Below are positions 19,680-26,799 of a DNA stretch of 64,000 bases, piece after piece. The position numbers and the translations under genes were made by a program. How positions within the stretch are numbered: the first letter of the stretch is position 1; every line of letters begins with the position of its first letter. The notes under the pieces were generated by a model, which saw nothing but the letters and a program-made list of their open reading frames with translations, ran no database searches and had not been told where the DNA came from. Source of the stretch: Kangiella geojedonensis (GTDB lineage: Bacteria; Pseudomonadota; Gammaproteobacteria; Enterobacterales; Kangiellaceae); contig NZ_CP010975.1 of NCBI RefSeq assembly GCF_000981765.1, positions 558,001-622,000 on the forward strand, read 5' to 3'.

Positions 19680-20054
19680 ATGCAAATACAGTGGGATGAC
19701 TCACAACCAATCTACCTCCAACTGAGGGATCGTGTGCAGAACATGATTCTAGAGGGAAATCTGGCAGAAGGTGAAGCTTTGCCATCGGTGAGAAACGTTT
19801 CGGCAGAATATCAGCTGAATCCGATTACCGTGTCTAAAGCTTATCAGTTGTTAGTGGATGATCAGTTGGCAGAAAAGAAGCGAGGCTTAGGTATGTTTGT
19901 CGTAGATGGTGCAAAAAATAAATTATTACAGCAGGAGCGTGAGTTGTTTTTAAACACTGAATTGCCTGCGTTATTAAGAAAACTAAAACGGTTGAATATT
20001 ACAAGAGAAGAGCTGCTGGATGCACTCGATAAGGAGGAATCGGATAATGGCTAA
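19680..20054 (+). CDS. GntR family regulator, YtrA subfamily
   Basis: A 124-residue repressor-type protein. Residues about 8-75 form the winged helix-turn-helix (PIYLQLRDRVQNMI, LPSVRNVSAEYQLNPITVSK, then the wing GLGMFVVDG). The short C-terminal helical tail, with no ligand-binding domain of the FadR or HutC type, marks the YtrA subfamily, which usually controls an adjacent ABC transporter. That is the case here: its stop overlaps the ATPase start by eight bases. It probably represses its own operon through the palindrome at 19529-19552. Confidence 0.92.
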   Translation: MQIQWDDSQPIYLQLRDRVQNMILEGNLAEGEALPSVRNVSAEYQLNPITVSKAYQLLVDDQLAEKKRGLGMFVVDGAKNKLLQQERELFLNTELPALLRKLKRLNITREELLDALDKEESDNG

Positions 20055-20934
20055 TGTCATTTCGGCAAAAAACGTGAATAAGTCTTATGGTGACTTTAAA
20101 GCGTTAAATGACGTCAACTTTGAACTAGAAAAAGGCAGAATCTTAGGGCTGATTGGTCCAAATGGCGCGGGTAAGACTACCTTACTAAAAGCGGTTTTAG
20201 GATTGACCAATTACTCAGGGGACTTAAAAGTACTGGGCCTTGACCCGCACAAGCAACGCGATGAGTTAATGCAGCGCGTTTGTTTTGTGGCCGATGTGGC
20301 AGTATTGCCGCGTTGGATTAAGGTTAGCCAGGCGATTGACTTTGTGGAGGGAGTCCACCCGAAATTTAACCGTGAACTGTGTGAAAAGTATCTAAAAGAA
20401 ACAAAGATCAAACGTGATAGTAAAGTTAAAGCGTTATCGAAAGGTATGGTTGCCCAGCTACACTTAGCTTTAATTATGGCAATTGACGCTGACTTATTGA
20501 TTCTTGATGAGCCGACTTTAGGTTTAGATATCCTATACCGTAAATCTTTCTATGAAAGCTTATTGAATGATTACTTTGACTCTGAGCGAACCATTATTAT
20601 CACCACGCACCAGGTTGAAGAAATAGAACACATACTGAGCGACCTAGTGTTTATTCAGGATGGAGAAATTGTTCTTGACGACAGCATGGAAGAAGTGGGG
20701 CAGTCGTACTTTGAAGTCATGGTCGAAAAGGAATTTGAAGAAGCTGCGATGGCCTTGAATCCAATGAATGTACGTGAAGTCTTCGGTCAAAAAGTGTGCT
20801 TATTCAATGGTGTGGAGCGCAGCCAAGTAGAAGCATTTGGGAAAGTTCGTAAACCGAGTGTTGCCGATTTATTTGTAGCTAAGATGAGAGGACAGAGTAA
20901 AGCAGAAGGTCAAGCGAAAGGAGAGGTGGCATGA
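20047..20934 (+). CDS. ABC transporter ATP-binding protein
   Basis: A 295-residue ATPase. Walker A is GPNGAGKTT (37-45) and Walker B is LLILDEPTLGLD; the signature is LSKGM rather than LSGGQ. The H-loop is TTHQVEE. The family fits the YtrB/CcmA type of exporters partnered with ABC-2 permeases. I start at ATG 20047, which has AAGGAGG ten bases upstream; a longer frame from 20020 would swallow that site. It overlaps gntR by eight bases and ends in an ATGA overlap with the permease, indicating translational coupling. Confidence 0.94.
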   Translation: MANVISAKNVNKSYGDFKALNDVNFELEKGRILGLIGPNGAGKTTLLKAVLGLTNYSGDLKVLGLDPHKQRDELMQRVCFVADVAVLPRWIKVSQAIDFVEGVHPKFNRELCEKYLKETKIKRDSKVKALSKGMVAQLHLALIMAIDADLLILDEPTLGLDILYRKSFYESLLNDYFDSERTIIITTHQVEEIEHILSDLVFIQDGEIVLDDSMEEVGQSYFEVMVEKEFEEAAMALNPMNVREVFGQKVCLFNGVERSQVEAFGKVRKPSVADLFVAKMRGQSKAEGQAKGEVA

Positions 20935-21890
20935 ATACATTCGTAACTTTATTAAAACGTGAATACTGGGAAAGTAAAACCAGTTTCGTATGGGTGCCAC
21001 TCGTTATTACAGGGATAACGCTCTTTACAGCGGTACTGGGGCTAATCATTGTGTCTACCGGTAATATCGAAACGGTTGAATATGGTTCCCACGATTTAGG
21101 TAGTCTGTTTAAGCTCTATGACGTTTCGGTAGACTCGGATATCAAAGCCTTTGCCACTCAAAGTGCATTATATTCAGGCGTTTACACCTACTACTTTGTT
21201 TTGGCGATTGTAGGATTCTTTTACTGCTTGGGTGCTTTGTATGACGACAGAAAAGATAAAAGTATTTTGTTTTGGAAGTCGATGCCTGTGTCGGACTCTC
21301 AAACAGTGCTGTCAAAGTTAGTATCGGTGACAGTGGTAGCGCCACTGCTTTACTGGTTGGTGATTATAACCACTAATTTTTTAATGCTGATTATTGGGAC
21401 CATATTTGCATGGTTGTCAGGAGTCGATGCGTGGAGCGCTTTATGGGCAAACTCAGGCTTTTTTAAAATTGCCGCCTATCAATTTGCTGCTATTTATATG
21501 GCAATGTTTTGGGCAATACCATTTGTCGGATACTTACTATTGGTCTCAAGCTGGACCAAAAAAGTGCCTTTATTAGTCGCGACCGTACCACCAGTATTGG
21601 TTGTTATAGCGGAGGGGATGATTTTCAAAACCGCACATGTTATTAGCTTCCTAGGCGAAAAGATGTTTGGTGTGGTGCAAGCGCTAGTGGCCCCATTTAA
21701 CTCTCTAGCAAGAGAGTTTTCGCAGAAGCGAGCTGATGTGGAAGATGATATCCCTATTTTTGACGAGTTTGAATTCATGTCTTTTGGTCAACAGTTTCAA
21801 GATAGCGGCTTTTGGGTTGGTTTAATTCTTGGCGCAGCGATGATTGCCGCTGCTATTTATATTCGTCGTTTCCGTGACGAAGCGTTTTAA
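20931..21890 (+). CDS. ABC-2 type transporter permease
   Basis: A 319-residue membrane protein with about six hydrophobic segments (near 20-43, 85-105, 133-160, 180-205, 214-232 and 297-313). The opening (TLLKRELYWESK-like: LLKREYWESKTSF) and the long periplasmic loop after the first segment are typical of ABC-2 permeases. The block DRKDKSILFWKSMPVSDSQT is a family hallmark. Start codon overlaps the ATPase stop (ATGA). It should form the membrane half of the exporter; the substrate is unknown, although YtrA-linked exporters are often induced by cell-wall or membrane stress. Confidence 0.9.
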   Translation: MNTFVTLLKREYWESKTSFVWVPLVITGITLFTAVLGLIIVSTGNIETVEYGSHDLGSLFKLYDVSVDSDIKAFATQSALYSGVYTYYFVLAIVGFFYCLGALYDDRKDKSILFWKSMPVSDSQTVLSKLVSVTVVAPLLYWLVIITTNFLMLIIGTIFAWLSGVDAWSALWANSGFFKIAAYQFAAIYMAMFWAIPFVGYLLLVSSWTKKVPLLVATVPPVLVVIAEGMIFKTAHVISFLGEKMFGVVQALVAPFNSLAREFSQKRADVEDDIPIFDEFEFMSFGQQFQDSGFWVGLILGAAMIAAAIYIRRFRDEAF

Positions 21891-21917
21891 TCGACACGGA
21901 ATCTATAGGAGTAAGAG

Positions 21918-22106
21918 ATGACTTATAACAGGAAAACAAGTAAGCGTGTGAACCAAATTTGTTTGTACATCGCAATTGCGGCAATAGGCTATACAGTAGC
22001 TGCTAAGTTAAACCGAGTACAACCAGAAGTAGGGGTTCTGGACAGTTTAGAAACTGTCCAGACAATTCAAAAAGGCTTTAAAAGTTTTTTATCAAATGTT
22101 GATTAA
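21918..22106 (+). CDS. Small single-pass membrane protein, fourth gene of ABC operon
   Basis: A 62-residue protein with one hydrophobic segment (about residues 15-27, LYIAIAAIGYTVA), a basic N terminus and a soluble tail. A good ribosome binding site (TAGGAGTAAGAG) lies before the ATG, and it follows the permease by 27 bases, so it is probably the last gene of the GntR-ABC operon. I do not recognise it. Its coding sequence contains a perfect 12-bp inverted repeat (22037-22062). Confidence 0.7.
   Translation: MTYNRKTSKRVNQICLYIAIAAIGYTVAAKLNRVQPEVGVLDSLETVQTIQKGFKSFLSNVD
22037..22062. repeat. Perfect 12-bp inverted repeat inside a small gene
   Basis: TCTGGACAGTTT (22037-22048) and AAACTGTCCAGA (22051-22062; last base a62) with a two-base AG spacer. 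It lies within codons of the 62-residue protein, near its 3' end. It could be an operator, a recombination or protein-binding site, or an RNA hairpin limiting expression. Confidence 0.65.
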
Positions 22107-22421
22107 ATAATATCGAACGATTGTTGGTAGCATTTGCTGGAAAATGTTACAGACTTATATCTAGTAAGACACCCTTCCTAATCTCGGAGAGTATGTGGTG
22201 AAGATACCCTTACTCTCCATCTATTATCCTAATACAGTCATCTTTTTTAGTGTGATTTTTTTAAGTTTAGCCGTCTAAACTCTTCGCTCTGTTATATTTC
22301 TTGCTAAAAAGTGGAGATTATTGATAGTATGCAAATTAACAAGTGGTATGACGTCTTATGGAAAGCCACTTACGAATAATGTAATAAACAGCTGATTCCT
22401 GTCGATGGGGGAAGGAATTAT
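22107..22421. other. 315-base intergenic region before the DUF1302 gene
   Basis: Contains a hairpin, GGAGAGTA (22186-22193) with TACTCTCC (22211-22218), enclosing a small GGT/ACC stem, followed after about 20 bases by a T-rich stretch; it may end the ABC operon. A 16-codon frame (22329-22379, MQINKWYDVLWKATYE) with GGAG upstream is too short to call. The rest should hold the promoter of the DUF1302 module; GGGGGAAGGA precedes the start at 22422. Confidence 0.5.
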
Positions 22422-24323
22422 ATGAATAGAAATAAACCTCTAATGACCTTATCTAAGATTGCTGCTGGTGTTTCTTTGGCGGTGGCCGCATCTGCATCTA
22501 ATGCAGTGGGTTGGGAAAGTGAAAACTTCGATTATAGCTTTGACTCCACTATTTCTGTGGGTGCGAGCATGCGTGTTGAAGAACGTGACCGAAACTTAGT
22601 TGGTAAAGCAAATCTTTATCAACTTGAGACCGGGATGCCTATTACGAACTTATACGGCTCAGGTGTGGTCCCAGACGGCGCTTGGTCTAATAACTCTGAT
22701 GACGGCAACTTGAACTTTGACAAAGGTGATTTCTTCTCTCAGGTAATCAAGGGTACTCACGAATTCGATATGCGCCATAAAGATGGCGACTATGGTTTCT
22801 TCGCTCGTGGTTTGTGGTACTACGATCGTGTCCTTATGGATAAAGAGTTACGATTCCGAGACTTAGATACATATCCTGAAGGCGCTTACGCCGCTGGTGA
22901 TACGACTGCCCGTAAAGAACAAGGTTATGATGCTCGTATGCTCGATGTTTATGCATGGGCTAACTTTGAAGTCGGTGACTACAGCATTTTACAAGTTCGC
23001 TTGGGTGAGCAGGTCGTGAGCTGGGGCGAAAGTACTTTCATTCAGCATAGTTTATCTGAAGCTAACGCCGTTGATTTAAGAACACTTAGAAACCCCGGTG
23101 CAGAATTAAAAGAAGCGTTTATTCCTTCTAGCATGTTATGGGCGTCTATTGACCTTTCTGAAAGTTGGTCAGCACAAGCTTTTTATCAATTTGAATGGGA
23201 GCCAGTTCGCACAGATGAGCCGGGCACCTATTTTGCAACTCGTGACTTCCTAGGGCTTAAAGGCTCTGAAGTACACTTAGGTTTTGCTCAGTTCCCAGAA
23301 GGTCAGCCTGGAACCGTTGCGATACGTCGTGACACTCGTGAAGCTGACGATAATGGGCAATATGGTATGAAGCTTGGCTATTTCACCGAAGGTGGAACTG
23401 AGTGGGGTTTCTACTACATGAATTATCATAACCGTCGACCTATTATTTCAGCAAATGCTGCCGATAATACGGGAACGGTTTATGGTTTCTTAGAATACCC
23501 TGAAGATATCCAGATGGGTGGTGTGAGCTTCAATACAGCAACTGATAGTGGCCTATCGATTGCTGGTGAAATGTCTTACCGTAAAGATGAACCTTTGCAG
23601 GTCGATGATGTAGAGCTATTATTTGCTACGCTTGAGCCAATTGGTCAGGTTCCTAGTGGAACTAGCCAGGTTGCTAATGGTGTTGGCCTAGGTGATGAGA
23701 TTTCAGGCTATCGTTTGCATGATACCATTCAGGCTCAGATGACCATCACTAATCTATTGGGATCTGTGTGGGGATCTGACCAAACCGTCTTCTTAATTGA
23801 AGTTGGTATGAATAAAATATTAGACATGCCTGAAAAGAGTGAACTTCGATATGAAGCCGAGGGTACTTTCCGTTCAGGTAACCCAGCACGTGGTGTTGAT
23901 GCTAATGGTAATGGTACTGTAGGCGGTGTGTTTGAGTTAGCGCCTCCAGGCAGTACACCTTGTGGCTTTACTAACCCGAATAATGGCCAGCGTGTCACAA
24001 CCGAGTGTGAAGGTACAACGGATGGATTCGCTGACGATTTCTCGTGGGGTTATCGTATAGCAATGCGTTGGGACTACAACGATGTATTTAGTGGCTGGAA
24101 TATGCAACCAAGAATCGTATTCCAACATGATGTAAAAGGTAATACACCTGCACCTATTTCGAACTTCTTAGAAGATCGTCAGTCTGTAGCACTAGGCACA
24201 AGTTTTGATTACCAACGTCGTTGGAAGGTCGATTTCGCATACAATGCATTCTTTGGAGCTGAAGATAAAAACCTAATCTCGGACCGAGATTACGTCTCTT
24301 TGGCACTAAGTTATTCATTCTAA
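22422..24323 (+). CDS. DUF1302 family outer membrane protein
   Basis: A 633-residue secreted protein. Signal peptide about residues 1-28 (ending SASNAVG), then DYSFDSTISVGASMRVEERD, the family-typical opening. The chain is rich in alternating aromatic strands and ends in a terminal phenylalanine (LALSYSF), as expected of an outer membrane beta-barrel. DUF1302 proteins usually stand next to DUF1329 proteins; this one is 18 bases before it. In other bacteria such pairs occur near genes for steroids, terpenes or other hydrophobic compounds. Role inferred: outer membrane part of a transport module. Confidence 0.9.
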   Translation: MNRNKPLMTLSKIAAGVSLAVAASASNAVGWESENFDYSFDSTISVGASMRVEERDRNLVGKANLYQLETGMPITNLYGSGVVPDGAWSNNSDDGNLNFDKGDFFSQVIKGTHEFDMRHKDGDYGFFARGLWYYDRVLMDKELRFRDLDTYPEGAYAAGDTTARKEQGYDARMLDVYAWANFEVGDYSILQVRLGEQVVSWGESTFIQHSLSEANAVDLRTLRNPGAELKEAFIPSSMLWASIDLSESWSAQAFYQFEWEPVRTDEPGTYFATRDFLGLKGSEVHLGFAQFPEGQPGTVAIRRDTREADDNGQYGMKLGYFTEGGTEWGFYYMNYHNRRPIISANAADNTGTVYGFLEYPEDIQMGGVSFNTATDSGLSIAGEMSYRKDEPLQVDDVELLFATLEPIGQVPSGTSQVANGVGLGDEISGYRLHDTIQAQMTITNLLGSVWGSDQTVFLIEVGMNKILDMPEKSELRYEAEGTFRSGNPARGVDANGNGTVGGVFELAPPGSTPCGFTNPNNGQRVTTECEGTTDGFADDFSWGYRIAMRWDYNDVFSGWNMQPRIVFQHDVKGNTPAPISNFLEDRQSVALGTSFDYQRRWKVDFAYNAFFGAEDKNLISDRDYVSLALSYSF

Positions 24324-24341
24324 TAAGGGTATTAACAGTTT

Positions 24342-25718
24342 ATGGCTAATATTATGAATAAATGGTTATTGGCGAGTGCAGTCGCTTCGGTACTCTTTTC
24401 GGGTGTGGCATCTGCAAAAGTGTCAGAAGAAAAGGCGGCTCAGCTAGGTGGAGATGTTTATACCCCAATGGGCTCCGAAAGAGCTGGTAATGAAGATGGC
24501 TCTATTCCTGCATGGGATGGTGGCATCCAGCAAGCTCCGGAAGGGTATGAGGTCGGTGATCATCATCCTGATCCATTCGCTGACGATGAAGTGGAATTCA
24601 CTATTACTGCTTCTAACTACAAAGATTACGAAGATTTCTTGACGGTCGGTCAGGTTGCATTATTTAAGACTTACCCTGAAAACTTCAAAATGAACGTCTA
24701 CCCAAGTCGCCGTTCGGCATCATTCCCGCAACACGTTTATGATGCGATTAAAGCAAATGCTCCAAGAGCAGAGCTAGTTCAAGGTGGTAATGGTATTAAA
24801 GGTGCTTCAATTGGCGTGCCTTTCCCGTTCCCTGAGAATGGCTTACAACTTATTTGGAACGCAATTACTCGTTATCGTGGTGTATCCGTTGAACGTGAAG
24901 TGGGTCAGGCATCACCATTACCTGATGGCGACTTCGTGTTAGTGAAACTGAAAGATGAGCTTCACCACATCTACAACGAGCCTGATATGACGCCAGAAAA
25001 GTTGGCTGAAGGCAATGTTCTATTTTTATTCCGTCAAATCGTAGAAGCGCCAGCGCGTCTAGCAGGTACAGCACTTTTAGTTCATGAAACTATGGACCAG
25101 GTAAAGGAACCGCGTAAGGCTTGGACATACAACCCTGGCCAGCGCCGTGTTCGTCGTGCACCAAACGTTGCATATGATGCTCCAGGTACAGCTTCGGACG
25201 GTTTAAGAACAACTGATGACTTTGATATGTTCAATGGTGCGCCAGATCGTTACAACTGGACAATCAAGGGCAAGAAAGAAGTTTATATCCCTTATAACAA
25301 TTATAAACTTCACTCTGATCAGCTTGAGTACGATGAAATCGTGAAGCCAGGTGTTATCAATTCAGACTTAGTGCGCTATGAGAAGCACCGTGTATGGGTT
25401 CTCGAAGCTGACTTGAAGCCTGATACTCGTCATCAATATAAAAAGCGTGTTTTCTATATTGATGAAGATAGCTACCAAATCGTCGCAGAGGAAATGTACG
25501 ATGAGCGTGGTGATTTATGGCGTGTTGCGCAAGCTTACCCAATTAATTACTACGAAGTGCCTACACTGTGGTCAACGTTAGAAACTTATTATGATCTTCC
25601 TTCGGGCCGTTACCTTGTTATCGGTTTGGACAACCAAGAAGATATGTACGACTTCAATGTTGATTTTAGAGGTTCGCACTTCACTCCATCGGCACTGCGT
25701 AGAATTGGTCGTCGATAA
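24342..25718 (+). CDS. DUF1329 family periplasmic/outer membrane-associated protein
   Basis: A 458-residue secreted protein with signal peptide (about 1-25, ending GVASA). It carries the family hallmarks LGGDVYTPMGSERAGNEDGS, IPAWDGGI, and the late GDLWRVAQAYPINYYEVP. The fold is expected to be LolA/LolB-like, a hydrophobic-cavity half-barrel that could carry lipids or other greasy molecules across the periplasm; that is family knowledge plus inference. It follows the DUF1302 gene by 18 bases, and the YCF48-like gene follows after a hairpin. Confidence 0.9.
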   Translation: MANIMNKWLLASAVASVLFSGVASAKVSEEKAAQLGGDVYTPMGSERAGNEDGSIPAWDGGIQQAPEGYEVGDHHPDPFADDEVEFTITASNYKDYEDFLTVGQVALFKTYPENFKMNVYPSRRSASFPQHVYDAIKANAPRAELVQGGNGIKGASIGVPFPFPENGLQLIWNAITRYRGVSVEREVGQASPLPDGDFVLVKLKDELHHIYNEPDMTPEKLAEGNVLFLFRQIVEAPARLAGTALLVHETMDQVKEPRKAWTYNPGQRRVRRAPNVAYDAPGTASDGLRTTDDFDMFNGAPDRYNWTIKGKKEVYIPYNNYKLHSDQLEYDEIVKPGVINSDLVRYEKHRVWVLEADLKPDTRHQYKKRVFYIDEDSYQIVAEEMYDERGDLWRVAQAYPINYYEVPTLWSTLETYYDLPSGRYLVIGLDNQEDMYDFNVDFRGSHFTPSALRRIGRR

Positions 25719-25727
25719 TATAACATC

Positions 25728-25750
25728 AGCGGTCGGGTTCACCGGCCGCT
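25728..25750 (+). terminator. Hairpin between DUF1329 and YCF48-like genes
   Basis: AGCGGTCGG (25728-25736) pairs with CCGGCCGCT (25742-25750), one G-T wobble, loop GTTCA, followed by TTGCTTTT. It may attenuate transcription inside the operon, lowering the last two genes relative to the first two, or protect the upstream message. Confidence 0.65.
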
Positions 25751-25781
25751 TTGCTTTTAACTCCAAGAAAAAACCAAAACA

Positions 25782-26798
25782 ATGAAAACAGTCCTACAAG
25801 TTCTATTTAGTGGCTTGGCTCTTGTAGCATCCTTTGTGGGTCAGGCAGAACCAGCAATCATAGCTCCAAAAGCTAAAGATTCGTTATTATTGGATATCGT
25901 TAAGGTTTCTGATGATCGTTATGTTGCAGTCGGCCAACGAGGCCATATTTTGGTCTCTGATAACCAGGGAAACTCTTGGCAACAAGTAGCCGTACCCGTC
26001 AGCGTTAATCTTACCGCTATTGATTTCTTAGATGAAAACCATGGTGTCGCTGTTGGCTTTGACCAAACCATCTTGCTGACTGAGGATGGGGGGGCAACTT
26101 GGAGCAAGAGCCATCAAGAGATTTCTAATTTTCAACCTGCTTTATTCAGTGTTTTGTATGCTTCGAAAGAGAATATCACCGCTGTGGGGTCATACGGACT
26201 TTACCTAGAGTCAAATGATGGCGGTCTGACATGGGATAATCGTGAGGTTACCAGTCTAAGTGATGCTTATGATGGTTTTAGTCACTTCTATGACCTAGAA
26301 AGACTAAACGATAACACCTGGTATATCGCGGGTGAAAAGTTTATTGCAGAGGCCACAGAAGATGGCGATGAGTCTAGCAAAGGCATGATCGCCGTAACGA
26401 AGGATGCAGGAAAAACTTGGGAAAAAGTTAATTCTCCTTATGAAGGCTCGTTTTTTGGGATTACTGTTAAAAACAGCGATATCTATGTTTATGGCTTAAG
26501 GGGTAACCTATTCCACTCTACCAACCAAGGTGATTCTTGGCAGCGTATCCGTCTGAATAATGAAGCGGGCCTACATGACATGATCGTTCTTGATGACGGT
26601 CAGCTAGTTTTAGTCGGGACTGGCGGTGTATTAGTGACTAAAGATGGTAGTAACATTACCTTAAAAAAGCGTACGGATTTAAAAGGGCGTGCTGCTTTGG
26701 TTAGTGTTGGTGTTGAGCGTTATATTATTGTTGGTGAAGGTGGAGTAGAAACTTTCGCTAGCACGGACTTAGACAAACCAGTAGAGAAAGGTCAATAA
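25782..26798 (+). CDS. YCF48-like (Asp-box / BNR repeat) secreted protein
   Basis: A 338-residue protein with signal peptide (about 1-22, ending VGQAEP). Five Asp-box repeats are visible: SDNQGNSW, TEDGGATW, SNDGGLTW, TKDAGKTW and STNQGDSW, spaced about 45-80 residues, which indicates a beta-propeller like plant and cyanobacterial YCF48. The stop is followed after one base by the RND start, so the two are tightly coupled. In comparable loci this protein accompanies RND, DUF1302 and DUF1329 genes; it is probably the periplasmic scaffold. No enzymatic site is apparent. Confidence 0.9.
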   Translation: MKTVLQVLFSGLALVASFVGQAEPAIIAPKAKDSLLLDIVKVSDDRYVAVGQRGHILVSDNQGNSWQQVAVPVSVNLTAIDFLDENHGVAVGFDQTILLTEDGGATWSKSHQEISNFQPALFSVLYASKENITAVGSYGLYLESNDGGLTWDNREVTSLSDAYDGFSHFYDLERLNDNTWYIAGEKFIAEATEDGDESSKGMIAVTKDAGKTWEKVNSPYEGSFFGITVKNSDIYVYGLRGNLFHSTNQGDSWQRIRLNNEAGLHDMIVLDDGQLVLVGTGGVLVTKDGSNITLKKRTDLKGRAALVSVGVERYIIVGEGGVETFASTDLDKPVEKGQ

Positions 26799-26799
26799 G

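Noticed and set aside
22329-22379. 16-codon frame MQINKWYDVLWKATYE with GGAG upstream
   Set aside because: Too short to support and no pattern of a leader peptide; noted only in the intergenic description.
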